This document shows, piece after piece, positions 53,473 to 62,956 of a stretch of 64,000 nucleotides of DNA. The translations under genes were made by a program, and so were the position numbers. Source of the DNA: an uncultured Methanobrevibacter sp. (GTDB taxonomy: Archaea > Methanobacteriota > Methanobacteria > Methanobacteriales > Methanobacteriaceae); NCBI RefSeq assembly GCF_934746965.1, contig NZ_CAKVFS010000002.1, forward strand, positions 62,001 through 126,000. The letters are read 5' to 3'. Within the stretch, counting starts at the first letter, position 1; each line of letters starts with the position of its first letter. The notes below the pieces were generated by a model. That model saw only the letters and a list, made by a program, of their open reading frames with translations. It ran no database searches and had not been told where the DNA came from.

Positions 53473-53967
53473 ATGAAAACTTTGATAATTTATTATTCCC
53501 AACATGGAAGCACAGAAGTAGTAGCTAGAACACTTGCAAAAGAATTAAAAACCGATATACTTGAAATCACTGATTTAAAACAAAGAAGTGGATTTAAAAA
53601 TAAAATAACTTCTTGCATTGATTCCATTAAAGAAACAAGGACTAAAATAGCTCCTTCTGAAGTAGATTTAAGTGAATATGATACAATTTACATAGGAACT
53701 CCAACTTGGGCAGGAAAACCAACACCTGCAATTATAACACTAATTGATAAGTGCAATTTAAGAGGAAAAGATGTGGTTCTTTTTGCAACAATGACGGGTA
53801 GAGGTGGACAGGCTACAGTAGACAGAATGAATGAAAAAGTAAAAGCACGTGGTGCTAGAATCATTGAGACATTTACTTTAAACACTAAAGATAAAGATAT
53901 AGAATCTTTAATTAATGATACTGAAACTATTATTGAAATATTAGATTTAAAAATGTATAGCAGGTAA
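53473..53967 (+). CDS. Flavodoxin family protein
   Basis: A 164-residue flavodoxin: FMN phosphate loop YYSQHGSTEVVARTLA, and the GTPTWAGKPTPAI and ATMTGRGGQATVDRM ring loops. Likely an FMN electron carrier or a protoporphyrin-type oxidoreductase relative. A very strong GGAGG ribosome site. pyrI follows after 3 bases. Confidence 0.85.
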   Translation: MKTLIIYYSQHGSTEVVARTLAKELKTDILEITDLKQRSGFKNKITSCIDSIKETRTKIAPSEVDLSEYDTIYIGTPTWAGKPTPAIITLIDKCNLRGKDVVLFATMTGRGGQATVDRMNEKVKARGARIIETFTLNTKDKDIESLINDTETIIEILDLKMYSR

Positions 53968-53970
53968 AAT

Positions 53971-54450
53971 ATGACTATTGATAAAAAATCTGAATTAAAA
54001 ATTAGAGCTATTGAAAATGGTACAGTAATTGATCATATTACTGCAAATAAATCCTTGCATATCCTTAAAATATTAGGTCTTCCAGATGCTGAAACTAAAA
54101 ATGTTACAGTAGCTATGAATGTTTCATCAAAGGAAATTGGTAGAAAAGATATTGTTAAAATTGAAAACAGAGAATTAAATCACGAAGAACTTGACCAAAT
54201 CGCATTAATTGCTCCTAAGGCTAGTGTTAATATTATTCGAGATTATAAACCTGTAAAAAAAGATAAAATTATATTACCTGATACAATTACCGACATTATT
54301 AAATGTACAAATTCAAAGTGTATTACCAATTATGCAAATGAACCTATAATCCCTAAATTTAAAGTTATAAACACTCATCCACCTGTTGTTAGGTGCCATT
54401 ATTGTGAAAAATTAATTAAAACAGAAGATATCGAACAGCAATTCGAATAA
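53971..54450 (+). CDS. pyrI: Aspartate carbamoyltransferase regulatory chain
   Basis: A 159-residue PyrI: nucleotide-binding N-terminal domain (IENGTVIDHITANKSLHILKILGL) and a C-terminal zinc domain with four cysteines (CTNSKC and CHYC). It holds the PyrB trimers together and carries CTP/ATP control. pyrB is not in the window. It lies downstream of the flavodoxin gene in the same transcript. Confidence 0.95.
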   Translation: MTIDKKSELKIRAIENGTVIDHITANKSLHILKILGLPDAETKNVTVAMNVSSKEIGRKDIVKIENRELNHEELDQIALIAPKASVNIIRDYKPVKKDKIILPDTITDIIKCTNSKCITNYANEPIIPKFKVINTHPPVVRCHYCEKLIKTEDIEQQFE

Positions 54451-54502
54451 TCTTCTTCTTATTTTTTAAAAAAATATTATTTTTGTAAAATAAAATTTTA
54501 TT

Positions 54503-54538
54503 AGTTACCATACAGTTACTTAGTTACCTAATAGTTAC
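54503..54538 (+). promoter_or_regulatory. Double direct-repeat operator AGTTAC-N5-AGTTAC
   Basis: AGTTAC occurs at 54503, 54514, 54522 and 54533: two copies of AGTTAC-N5-AGTTAC with 11-base period and a 19-base step. They lie just upstream of a TATA-like ATTTAAATAA (54547-54556) before the flavin-binding gene. Probable regulator site; HxlR-type control by the convergent gene is only one possibility. Confidence 0.6.
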
Positions 54539-54616
54539 AAAAACCATTTAAATAACTTTAATCATAGTTTTAACTACATTCAATACCAAATTAAATAAAA
54601 AAAGGTGTGATATTAC

Positions 54617-55018
54617 ATGAATGACGTTATAAAGTTTTTAAGTGAAAATCCATTAGTATACTTAGCAACAAAAGGTTTAGATGGAAATGCAAAAGTAAGA
54701 CCAATACTATATTATTTTGAAGAGAATAATAAACCTTATTTTTGTACAAGTAACAAAAAACCAATGTACAAAGAATTAGATAATAATCCTAACTTTGAAA
54801 TTACAACTGCGACTGCTGACTTTGCTTGGATCAGAATAAGTGGAAAAGTAGAATTTACATCTAATATAGAACTTAAACAAAAAGTTATTGATTCAAATGA
54901 ATTAGTAAAATCATTATATCAAAGTGGAGATAATCCTGAATTTGAAGTTTTCACTATTTCTGGTGATGTTACAATAGCTGATTTTTCAGGAAACCCACCA
55001 AGAAATTACAAAATTTAA
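54617..55018 (+). CDS. Pyridoxamine 5'-phosphate oxidase family protein
   Basis: A 133-residue split-barrel flavin-binding protein (MNDVIKFLSENPLVYLATKGLDGNAKVRPI, then KPYFCTSNKKPMYKELDNNPNFEI, WIRISGKVEF). Family members bind FMN or F420; substrate unknown. Start follows AGGTG. Its stop overlaps the end of the convergent HxlR gene by 4 bases. Confidence 0.82.
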   Translation: MNDVIKFLSENPLVYLATKGLDGNAKVRPILYYFEENNKPYFCTSNKKPMYKELDNNPNFEITTATADFAWIRISGKVEFTSNIELKQKVIDSNELVKSLYQSGDNPEFEVFTISGDVTIADFSGNPPRNYKI

Positions 55019-55398
55019 TCAGAAATCTCAAGAGCTTGTTTGAAAGTATTTTTAATCTGATTTTTAATATCTTCATTTTTGTATTCATCATAATCAGATT
55101 CATATAAAACAAACATAGCAAGCTCATATATCACTTTATTTAATTTTTTACCATGTTCAGTTAAATGATATTCCGTAGAAATAGGAACAGTATTTAAAAC
55201 TTTTTTTTCAACTAAACCATTGTTTTCTAATTCTTTAAGTCTTTGTGACAAAACTTTATTACTTAAATTAGGTTTATCTTCCTGAAATTCTTTAAATTGC
55301 TTTTTACCAAAAAACATGTCTCGAATTAACTGAATAGTCCATTTTTTATTAAATAACACAACTGCTTTATCAATAGGACATATACTTTCAGATTTCAT
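55015..55398 (-). CDS. HxlR family transcriptional regulator
   Basis: A 127-residue MarR/HxlR-type winged helix: SICPIDKAVVLFNKKWTIQLIRDMFFGKKQFKEF, PNLSNKVLSQRLKELENNGLVEKKVL and a TEYHLTEHGKKLNKVI wing. Cys7 (CPID) is the conserved N-terminal cysteine that in some relatives senses thiol or electrophile stress. The convergent neighbour carrying the double AGTTAC site and the oxidoreductase genes downstream on the same strand are candidate targets. Confidence 0.88.
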   Translation of the reverse strand: MKSESICPIDKAVVLFNKKWTIQLIRDMFFGKKQFKEFQEDKPNLSNKVLSQRLKELENNGLVEKKVLNTVPISTEYHLTEHGKKLNKVIYELAMFVLYESDYDEYKNEDIKNQIKNTFKQALEISD

Positions 55399-55455
55399 AA
55401 TTAAAGATATACATAAAAAACATTATAAATATTAGGTTTATTTAAAGATAAAAAA

Positions 55456-56655
55456 TTAGCTAATTAAATAATCAGCTAATCTTTTAGATAATGCTAAAAT
55501 TGTTAAAATTGGCGGCTTACCTGGAGATATAGGTAATACACTTGCATCATCAACAAATAAACCTTTAATTTCTGTTTCTAAGTTACTATCTACAAATTTT
55601 CCAATAGGTGCACTGCCTCCAGGATGAGCTCCCCGGTAAACTGTAGAAGCTATTGTAGTTGGATCAACACCTGCTTTTTCCAATATAAAACCTGCAGTAG
55701 TAGCTCCTTCAGCTAAAAATCTAATATCTTGAATAGTATTTATTTTAACAACATCTCCATCATCAGTTATATAACCTTTACATTCATCAGATGTTTTAAC
55801 CATTATACTTAAGATATCTTTATCTTCAATATCTTTATCAATTTTAGAACGTATAAATGATGAAAAATGGGGTGATAAAACAAAATTCTTACCAACTACT
55901 AAACCTCCCATTTGAACTTCAGTATTAAAGTTAATATCTTTTATAACTCCTCCAACTGAAACAAAAGGATCAAAGAATATTTCTCTTCCAGCATCTATTC
56001 CTATTTTTCTTAAAATTAAAGCTGATCCAATAGCTCCTGCAGATAAAACAACAATATCAGAATTTAAAGTTTCTTCAACATTATTTTTAATAAATTTAAC
56101 ACCTTTAATTTGATTATCTTCAACTATTAAATCACTAATTTCTGCTTCATCAATGAATTTCGCACCATTTTCAACAGCTATGTCTACAAAATGTTTTCCA
56201 GTCCATTTTGCATCTGCTGGACATCCAAATGCACATCTTCCACATTGAACACATTTTTCTTCATAAATTGCTTTTGGCATTTTAACTGGATTTAAACCTA
56301 ATTCTTGTGCACTATCCAAAAATAATTGAGTTCCTTTACCGATATGTGAATCATTCAAACCATGAACTTTAATTAATTTTTCAACATACTCATATTCTTT
56401 TGAAAGATTAATATCATATTCATATAACTCTTCATCCAATGCTCTTACCATATTCGCCATTGAAACCATTGTAGAACCACCAACACAAGTAGTTGAAAGC
56501 AGGTCTACATTATCATCATATTTATCATAATAATTAAAAGCATCTTTAGAGTCAATATATTTTCCTTTTTCGATTATTGTTACTGGCACATTAGCTTTAG
56601 CTAATTCCATAGCAAGTATTGCTCCACCAGCTCCAGAACCTACAATTATTACCAT
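55456..56655 (-). CDS. GMC-like FAD oxidoreductase with FeS cysteine motif
   Basis: A 399-residue flavoprotein: FAD loop IIVGSGAGGAILAMELAKANVPVTIIEKG, TTCVGGSTMVSMANMVRAL, then CVQCGRCAFGC with Cys135, 138, 141 and 145 (an FeS-cluster site unusual for plain GMC enzymes), and a C-terminal GLFVDDASVLPISPGKPPILTILALSKRLADYL. Substrate unknown. A paralogue at 56772-58033 is broken by a frameshift. Start follows GGTGATTGA. Confidence 0.82.
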   Translation of the reverse strand: MVIIVGSGAGGAILAMELAKANVPVTIIEKGKYIDSKDAFNYYDKYDDNVDLLSTTCVGGSTMVSMANMVRALDEELYEYDINLSKEYEYVEKLIKVHGLNDSHIGKGTQLFLDSAQELGLNPVKMPKAIYEEKCVQCGRCAFGCPADAKWTGKHFVDIAVENGAKFIDEAEISDLIVEDNQIKGVKFIKNNVEETLNSDIVVLSAGAIGSALILRKIGIDAGREIFFDPFVSVGGVIKDINFNTEVQMGGLVVGKNFVLSPHFSSFIRSKIDKDIEDKDILSIMVKTSDECKGYITDDGDVVKINTIQDIRFLAEGATTAGFILEKAGVDPTTIASTVYRGAHPGGSAPIGKFVDSNLETEIKGLFVDDASVLPISPGKPPILTILALSKRLADYLIS

Positions 56656-56771
56656 TCAATCACCTTATAACTTTTTAGAAAAAATCTATAACATGAGTTA
56701 TATTTTTTATCATATATAAACACTAACGATAATTAATTATTAAAAAAAGAAATTGAAAAAAGATTCTATTT

Positions 56772-58033
56772 TTAAACAGCATCCCTTTTCCAGCCAGACA
56801 TTATACCATAATCTTTCCCAACACCATATTCACTTATACAATATCTGCTTTCATAACCTGCACCAGATAGATAATCTGCTAACCTTTTAGCTAATGCCAA
56901 ATAAGTTAAAGTTAATGGTTTTCCAGAAGTTTCAGGAAGTACTGAAATATCACAAACATACAAACTTCTTATTTCAGTTTCTAAATTACTATTTACAATA
57001 TCACCAATAGAAGCACAACCTGTTGGATTTATAGCCTTAGTTTCACTGCCTTTTATTGTATCTTCACTGACTCCAGCCCTTATTAAAACTTTTTTAGCTG
57101 TTTCAATTCCTTCTTTTAAACCTGCAATAGAATCAATACCTTCATCAATTTCATTACCTTCATCATCAATATATCCTTTTCCAGAATCAAGAGATCTTAC
57201 TGAAATTGAAAATAAGTCCTCATCTTTACAATTTAAATCTTCTTTTAAAGATTTTGAAAATCTTGGAGCCAATATAAATTTTTCACCTGCAGCTATTGCA
57301 TTCATTTGAACTTCAGATTGTTGATTAATATCTTTTAATATTCCACCAACATCTACTGCACCAGAGTATTTAAACTCTTTTCCAGTATTAATTCCAACAC
57401 TTCTTAAAAACAATGTTGAACCAATTGGACCTGCAACTAAAATAACCCTGTTGGAGTAACTAACACGATCATAACCATCTTTAACATACCTAACTCCAAC
57501 AATCTCATCATTTTCAACAATTAACTCTTCATTTTCAATATTATCAATTACAGACAAACCATAAGCTTTTCCATAATTTATACATTTTAATGCTGTCCAT
57601 TAGCATCTTGAGGACATACAAATCCACAACCTCCACAATTACCACAAAGATTTTCATCAATTGCTTTTAACATCTTTTTAGGTCCTAAAACAGTTTTTCT
57701 AGCAGCATCAATAAAAGCTTCAGTTGCTTTTCCAATATGTGCATCATCCATTTGTTTAACACCTAACAGTTCTTCAACATAATCATAATAATTAGATAAA
57801 TCAATTCCAGCATCTTTTAATTCATTTTCCAATGCTCTTTGCATATTTGCCATTTCAATTAAAGTTGATCCACCTACACAATTGCCATTTTTAATATCCT
57901 CACCAATAGTTTTTAAATCTTGAATAACATCAGTATCTGATCCTTTTTCAAGTATTGTTGTAAGTATTCCTGCTCTGACTAATTGAGCAGCCAATAGTCC
58001 AGCACCTGCACCGGACCCAACAATAATTGCCAT
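56772..58033 (-). pseudogene. Frameshifted paralogue of the FAD/FeS oxidoreductase
   Basis: Two reading frames belong to one gene: 57587-58033 (FAD loop, CGNCGGCGFVC) and 56772-57595 (KCINYGKAYGLSVIDNIEN to the C-terminus). At 57597-57601 the plus strand reads CCATTAGC where CCAATTAGC would restore ...DANWTALKCINYG, matching DAKWTGKHFV in the paralogue; a single base is lost. This is either a recent inactivation or a sequencing error. All else is intact, including the C-terminal LTYLALAKRLADYL motif. Extra C-terminal residues (GYESRYCISEYGVGKDYGIMSGW) are not in the paralogue. Confidence 0.82.
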
Positions 58034-58188
58034 AATATCACATCAAAATAGTTGTTAAAGTAAAAATTACTTCCAATAATATATTTAACATCAATATATA
58101 AAAACTTTCATATCGATTAATGATATTAAACTTAATAACCATAAAAATCAAAAATATAATTTAATATAATTATTATGGATATGAAACA

Positions 58189-59559
58189 ATGGAAGAAAAT
58201 CTTGATTTATTCGAAAAACTCATTGAAAAAACCATTTCCAAAGTAGATTACGTTGACATTAGAGCTGGAAATGGAAATAACACCTCCATAATTATGAAAG
58301 ATGGGGAAATACAAGAAATTAACACTGGAAACTCATTAGGTGTAAGAATAAGAGTTTTAAATAACGGTGCATGGGGATTTGCTTATACTAATGATTTAAC
58401 AAAATTAGATGAAATTGCTGAAACATCTATAAAAATATCAAATTCACTTCATGGAGATGAATCACTATCCAAAGCAGATGCAATCCAAGACAAAGTAAGT
58501 ACTGATGTTAAAATACCATTTACTGATGTTTCCATAGAGGAAAAAAAAGACATAATGACTGAAGCAAGTAAAGCAGCCACATTAACTGAAGTAACAAGTA
58601 CAACTGTTTCTTATTCTGATGCTCAAAGTCAAGAAATTATTTTAAGTAGTGAAGGTACAAACATTGAAATGAACATGAACAGAGTTGCGATGTTCTTAAA
58701 TGCTGCTGCAACTGATGGAAACATGATGCAAATTGGACATGATAGTATTGGAGGAGTTAAAGGATTTGAAGCTATAAATGATGTAGACATTGAAAAGTTT
58801 GGAAGAAACATAGGTCAAAAAGCTGTAAGATTATTAAAAGCTGACAGTGCACCTTCTGGAAGATTTCCAATTATTGCAGACCCAAATTTAACTGGAGTAT
58901 TTGTTCATGAAGCATTAGGTCATGCAGTAGAAGGAGATTTAATTTTACAAAATGATTCAATCCTTAAAAATAAATTAGGAACCCAAATAGGTTCTGACAT
59001 AGTTAATATTTATGATGATGCCAGCTTAAAAGATGGATTTGGATATTACCCTTACGATGTAGAAGGAGTTAAAACTAAACCTAACCATTTAGTAAAAGAT
59101 GGAAAATTAATATCCCTTTTAAATTCAAGAGAAACAGCATCAAAATTAAATATGAAATCTTCAGGAAACGCAAGATCAATAATTGCAGACAAACCAATTG
59201 TAAGAATGAGTAATACATACTTAAAACCTGGAGATATGACTTTTGAAGAATTAATAGAAGATATCCCTAATGGAATTTATCTTAAAGGCTCAAGAGGAGG
59301 ACAAGTTGATACTGGAAAAGGGATATTCCAATTTAATGCAGCTGAAGGGTTTAAAATAGAAAATGGAGAAATTACCACCCCATTAAGAGATGTTTCATTA
59401 TCTGGAAACATATTAGAAACTTTAAAAAATGTTGATGCTATTGGTGATGATTTCAAACTAAGCGTTGGATTCTGTGGAAAAGATGGTCAAACAGCACCAG
59501 TAGGAGATGGTGGACCACACACAAGAATTTTAAATGCTTTAGTTGGTGGAAATAGCTAA
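58189..59559 (+). CDS. tldD: TldD-type metalloprotease
   Basis: A 456-residue TldD/PmbA family protease. The zinc site is HEALGH (His240, Glu241, His245), with GVFVHEALGHAVEGD; GIYLKGSRGGQVDTGKGIFQFNAAEGFKIENG is the C-terminal part. TldD works as a heterodimer with TldE to trim peptides or degrade unfolded tails; tldE is not in the window. AMMECR1 follows 17 bases downstream. Confidence 0.92.
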   Translation: MEENLDLFEKLIEKTISKVDYVDIRAGNGNNTSIIMKDGEIQEINTGNSLGVRIRVLNNGAWGFAYTNDLTKLDEIAETSIKISNSLHGDESLSKADAIQDKVSTDVKIPFTDVSIEEKKDIMTEASKAATLTEVTSTTVSYSDAQSQEIILSSEGTNIEMNMNRVAMFLNAAATDGNMMQIGHDSIGGVKGFEAINDVDIEKFGRNIGQKAVRLLKADSAPSGRFPIIADPNLTGVFVHEALGHAVEGDLILQNDSILKNKLGTQIGSDIVNIYDDASLKDGFGYYPYDVEGVKTKPNHLVKDGKLISLLNSRETASKLNMKSSGNARSIIADKPIVRMSNTYLKPGDMTFEELIEDIPNGIYLKGSRGGQVDTGKGIFQFNAAEGFKIENGEITTPLRDVSLSGNILETLKNVDAIGDDFKLSVGFCGKDGQTAPVGDGGPHTRILNALVGGNS

Positions 59560-59578
59560 CTAAACAGCAGGTGAAATG

Positions 59579-60136
59579 ATGATAAGTGAAAAAAATGGAG
59601 AGTATTTGATAAACATAGCCAAAAAAGCAGTAAAAACTTACCTTGAAACTGGCGAACAAATGTCAATACCAAAAGACTGTCCAGAAGAACTTAAAGAAAA
59701 ATTAGGTGTTTTTTTAACTTTAAATAAAAATAATCAATTAAGAGGCTGTATTGGATATCCAGAACCTATTGAAAGTGCAATCCAAGCTACAATTAGTGTA
59801 GCTATTTCAGCAGCATGTGAAGACCCTAGATTCCCACAAGTTCTCCCTGAAGAATATAATGATTTAGAATTTGAAGTTACAGTCCTAACAAAACCTAAAT
59901 TAATGGAAATTGCACATCCTAAAGAATATTTAACTAATATTAAAATTGGAACTGATGGATTAATGATTAAAAAAGGATATTCAAAAGGATTACTCCTCCC
60001 ACAAGTAGCAACTGAAAACAATTTTGATGTGGAAACTTTTTTAGAACACACTTGTATGAAAGCTGGAATTAGTGCAGACAGTTATTTAGATGAAAGTTGT
60101 GATGTATACACATTCCAAGGCCAAATATTTAAATAG
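59579..60136 (+). CDS. AMMECR1 domain protein
   Basis: A 185-residue AMMECR1 protein: LRGCIGYPEPIESAIQATISVAISAACEDPRFPQV with the RGCIGY motif and KGLLLPQVATENNFDVETFLEHTCMKAG. The function of this conserved fold is not established. I prefer the second of two adjacent ATGs for its spacing from GGTG. It is co-transcribed with tldD and the GTPase. Confidence 0.88.
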   Translation: MISEKNGEYLINIAKKAVKTYLETGEQMSIPKDCPEELKEKLGVFLTLNKNNQLRGCIGYPEPIESAIQATISVAISAACEDPRFPQVLPEEYNDLEFEVTVLTKPKLMEIAHPKEYLTNIKIGTDGLMIKKGYSKGLLLPQVATENNFDVETFLEHTCMKAGISADSYLDESCDVYTFQGQIFK

Positions 60137-60143
60137 TGATACC

Positions 60144-61154
60144 ATGATGATACCAACAATACCTACCCCTGATGAATTACTTGATAAAGGATTTAGTAGA
60201 GGTAAAAAACAAGCAGATTTAATGAGAACTCAAAAAATACCAAAACATTTGAAAGGAAAAAGAATTGAAGAAAGAAGAGTTATAACTTCCTGTCAAGTAA
60301 TTAAAGATAAACTAAAATCTATTTTAGATAGTATCCCGGACATAGAAGATCTCCCCCCATTTTATCAAGATTATATAGATATTACTGTTGGTGTGGATGA
60401 TATGAAACAAGCTCTTGGAGGGCTTAACTGGGCATATGGTATTTTAACACAACTTGAAAAAGAATATGGAAGTAAAATTAGAAAAAATCCTTCTGAAAAA
60501 GCAACAACCCTTCAAAAACAAGCATATGGTAGAATTGCTTCTGTAGTCAATAAAATTAAAAAGAATTTAGACTTTTTAGACTTTGCAAAAGCTAATTTAA
60601 GAAATATGCCAACAATCGATTTTGATGCAACAACAATTGTGATAGCAGGTTTCCCAAATGTAGGAAAATCTACTCTTCTTAATCAAATATCTGGAGCAGA
60701 TCCACAAATAGCTAATTATCCTTTTACAACTAAAGGAATTCAAATAGGTCATGTTGAAAGACATTGGAAAAGCATCCAAATTATTGACACTCCCGGACTT
60801 TTAGATAGGCCTGTTTTAGAAATGAATGATATTGAACTAAACGCAATAGTAGCTCTTGAACATTTAGCTGATGCTATTTTATTTATTTTTGATGCATCTG
60901 AAACATGTGGATTCGCACTAGAAAGCCAATATAATTTATTAAAACAAATTGAAAAAATATTCAGCAATATTCCTGTGATATACTTATTCAATAAGATGGA
61001 TCTTATTGAAGATACTAGTTATGTAGAACAGTATGTTGATGAGTTAGATAACTCTATTTTCATATCAGCTATTGAAGGAGAAGGAATTGATAAAATAAAC
61101 AAAGTTTTAGAGTCTGTTAAAAAAATAGAGAGAAACCAAGAAGAAGAATATTAA
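60144..61154 (+). CDS. NOG1-like GTPase
   Basis: A 336-residue GTP-binding protein. An N-terminal helical domain (IPTPDELLDKGFSRGKKQADLMR) precedes the G domain: G1 AGFPNVGKSTLLNQI, G3 DTPGLLDRP, G4 NKMD. Related to eukaryotic Nog1 in 60S ribosome assembly. The ATG at 60144 comes 8 bases after the AMMECR1 stop; longer starts would overlap it. Third gene of tldD-AMMECR1-nog1. Confidence 0.9.
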   Translation: MMIPTIPTPDELLDKGFSRGKKQADLMRTQKIPKHLKGKRIEERRVITSCQVIKDKLKSILDSIPDIEDLPPFYQDYIDITVGVDDMKQALGGLNWAYGILTQLEKEYGSKIRKNPSEKATTLQKQAYGRIASVVNKIKKNLDFLDFAKANLRNMPTIDFDATTIVIAGFPNVGKSTLLNQISGADPQIANYPFTTKGIQIGHVERHWKSIQIIDTPGLLDRPVLEMNDIELNAIVALEHLADAILFIFDASETCGFALESQYNLLKQIEKIFSNIPVIYLFNKMDLIEDTSYVEQYVDELDNSIFISAIEGEGIDKINKVLESVKKIERNQEEEY

Positions 61155-61222
61155 AGATATCTTTATATATCTAAAGTTCATAATAACAATTAAATTCAAT
61201 TAAATAAAATGGAGTGAAAAAT

Positions 61223-61810
61223 ATGGTTGAAAAAGATATTATTGAAACAAAACTCAGTGAAAAAAAAGAACAAGCAGAAGAAAAATTCGATGAAAAAAAA
61301 GAACAAGCAGAAGAAAAAATTAATTCACACAAAGAAAAATTAAATGAAAAAAGAGAACAAACCAGAAATATAGCTGGAAAAATGAGTGAAGATTTATCTA
61401 GAAGCTTTGATGAATTCCAAGATGGTATTAAATCAGTACAAAAAATTATTGACCAAAAAATTGAAGACTATAAAAAAACAACAATCCATAGTTTAGATGT
61501 TGATTTAATAGAAACTGAAGAAAAATACTATTTAAAAGTAGATGTTCCAGGAATTGAAAAAGAAGAAATTGATATTGAAGCTGGAGATAAAGATATTTCC
61601 ATTACAGCTACATTTAAACCATTTATTGAAGAAATTGAAGAAGAAAATACTGTTTTAATTTCTGATATAAAACAAGGAAGATGTAGTAAAAGCATTACTT
61701 TCAACAATAATATTGAAATTGATGAAATTACTGCAAAATTCAACAATGGAACAGTATTAATAACTATTCCTAAATTAAAAACACCAAAAAATAAAATTAA
61801 TGTAGAATAA
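61223..61810 (+). CDS. Hsp20/alpha-crystallin protein with long N-terminal coil
   Basis: 195 residues: a charged coil of about 85 residues with a repeated 11-residue unit (EKKEQAEEKFD, EKKEQAEEKIN) and an alpha-crystallin domain (TEEKYYLKVDVPGIEKEEIDIEAGD to ITIPKLK). The N-terminal coil is unusual; ordinary Hsp20 proteins have a short, hydrophobic N-terminus. The C-terminal IXI-type motif may be KINVE. ATG at 61223 behind GGAGTG. A terminator follows. Confidence 0.87.
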   Translation: MVEKDIIETKLSEKKEQAEEKFDEKKEQAEEKINSHKEKLNEKREQTRNIAGKMSEDLSRSFDEFQDGIKSVQKIIDQKIEDYKKTTIHSLDVDLIETEEKYYLKVDVPGIEKEEIDIEAGDKDISITATFKPFIEEIEEENTVLISDIKQGRCSKSITFNNNIEIDEITAKFNNGTVLITIPKLKTPKNKINVE

Positions 61811-61833
61811 ATTTTCTACATATTCTTTTTTTT
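61801..61833 (+). terminator. Terminator after the Hsp20 gene
   Basis: TGTAGAA (61801-61807) pairs with TTCTACA (61814-61820) around a 6-base loop and is followed by a T tract at about 61825-61833. The left arm overlaps the end of the coding sequence. Confidence 0.6.
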
Positions 61834-61834
61834 A

Positions 61835-62842
61835 TTAATATCTTACTTTACCAATGTGTCTTGTAGCACCTGGATCTTCACCATTAAAGTGTGCTAAATA
61901 ATAAATAAACCATTCTAAAGGAATTACAAAGATTAATGGAGATAATAATGGATTAACATCTGCATAATCTTTTAAATTATAAATAATTGATTTTAATTCT
62001 AAATTTTTAGAAACATCAATAGCTTTATCAGTTATTTCATCTGCTTCAAAATCAGAATGTAAGAAAATAATTGGAACATCTTTTTCTGCACGCTCTATTA
62101 ACCCATGCCTAAATTCCGCTGAATAAAGTGGGCATGCATGTTTAATTGCTCCTTCCATAAGCATAGTCATAGCTAATTTAAAAGAAAGACCAAAATTAGG
62201 TCCACTACCTAGACAATAAAATATATCCTCATCTTTAAATTCTTTAGCTAATTTTTTATTATCTTCCTCAGTAGTTTTTAATAAATTTTCAATAATATCT
62301 GGAATACGTTTCAAATCACCTAACAATTCATCAGCTTTATCATAGTTAGACCCTTTAAATAAAATTTGATAAAGACAAGCTAATTGAGTTACATATGTCT
62401 TTGTTCCAAGAATTGCTGTTTCTCTTTCACATTGTGTTACTATTGGAGTTTTAGCTTCTTTTATCATTGAACTATCAGGCTCATTAGAAATTGAAACAGT
62501 TTGAATTCCATATTCATTAGCTCTTTTAAGAGAAGCTAATGTATCTGCAGTTTCTCCAGATTGTGATGTGAAAATAGCTATTGAATTTTCTCCATTAATT
62601 AACTTTTTATTATAATAAAATTCATAGCCAGTAAATACTTCTATATTCATGTCACAAGACATTCTTAATGCATCCCTAACACTATAACATGTTGAAATAG
62701 AACTACCACAACCAATTAAATAAATTTTATCTGCTTTTGATACAGCTTCTGAAACACTATCCATTTTAGACATTTCACTTTCAAAAGTCTTTCTAAGTGA
62801 ATCAGGTTGCTCCATCATTTCATCATACATTTTATAGTTCAT
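61835..62842 (-). CDS. SIS domain sugar isomerase (GlmS isomerase-like)
   Basis: A 335-residue protein with two SIS domains: IGCGSSISTCYSVRDALRM and FTSQSGETADTLASL in the first, LGSGPNFGLSFKLAMTMLMEGAIKHACPLYSAEFRHGLIE in the second. It lacks the glutaminase domain of GlmS, so a glucosamine-6-phosphate or fructosamine-6-phosphate deglycase/isomerase is likely. Start behind GGAG. Confidence 0.87.
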   Translation of the reverse strand: MNYKMYDEMMEQPDSLRKTFESEMSKMDSVSEAVSKADKIYLIGCGSSISTCYSVRDALRMSCDMNIEVFTGYEFYYNKKLINGENSIAIFTSQSGETADTLASLKRANEYGIQTVSISNEPDSSMIKEAKTPIVTQCERETAILGTKTYVTQLACLYQILFKGSNYDKADELLGDLKRIPDIIENLLKTTEEDNKKLAKEFKDEDIFYCLGSGPNFGLSFKLAMTMLMEGAIKHACPLYSAEFRHGLIERAEKDVPIIFLHSDFEADEITDKAIDVSKNLELKSIIYNLKDYADVNPLLSPLIFVIPLEWFIYYLAHFNGEDPGATRHIGKVRY

Positions 62843-62956
62843 TGCTTAAACTCCTTAAAATTAATATATAATACTTATAATATTGTTTATTAACATATAA
62901 AAATGTTTTTTAAAAATCGATACTTTAATTAATTAAATATTATTAAATTTATAAAT

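Noticed and set aside
55432..55445. TTAGGTTTATTTAA near the HxlR/oxidoreductase gap as a fourth copy of the metal-box-like operator
   Set aside because: The right arm lacks ACC; in this AT-rich DNA two mismatches in the key bases make it no better than chance.
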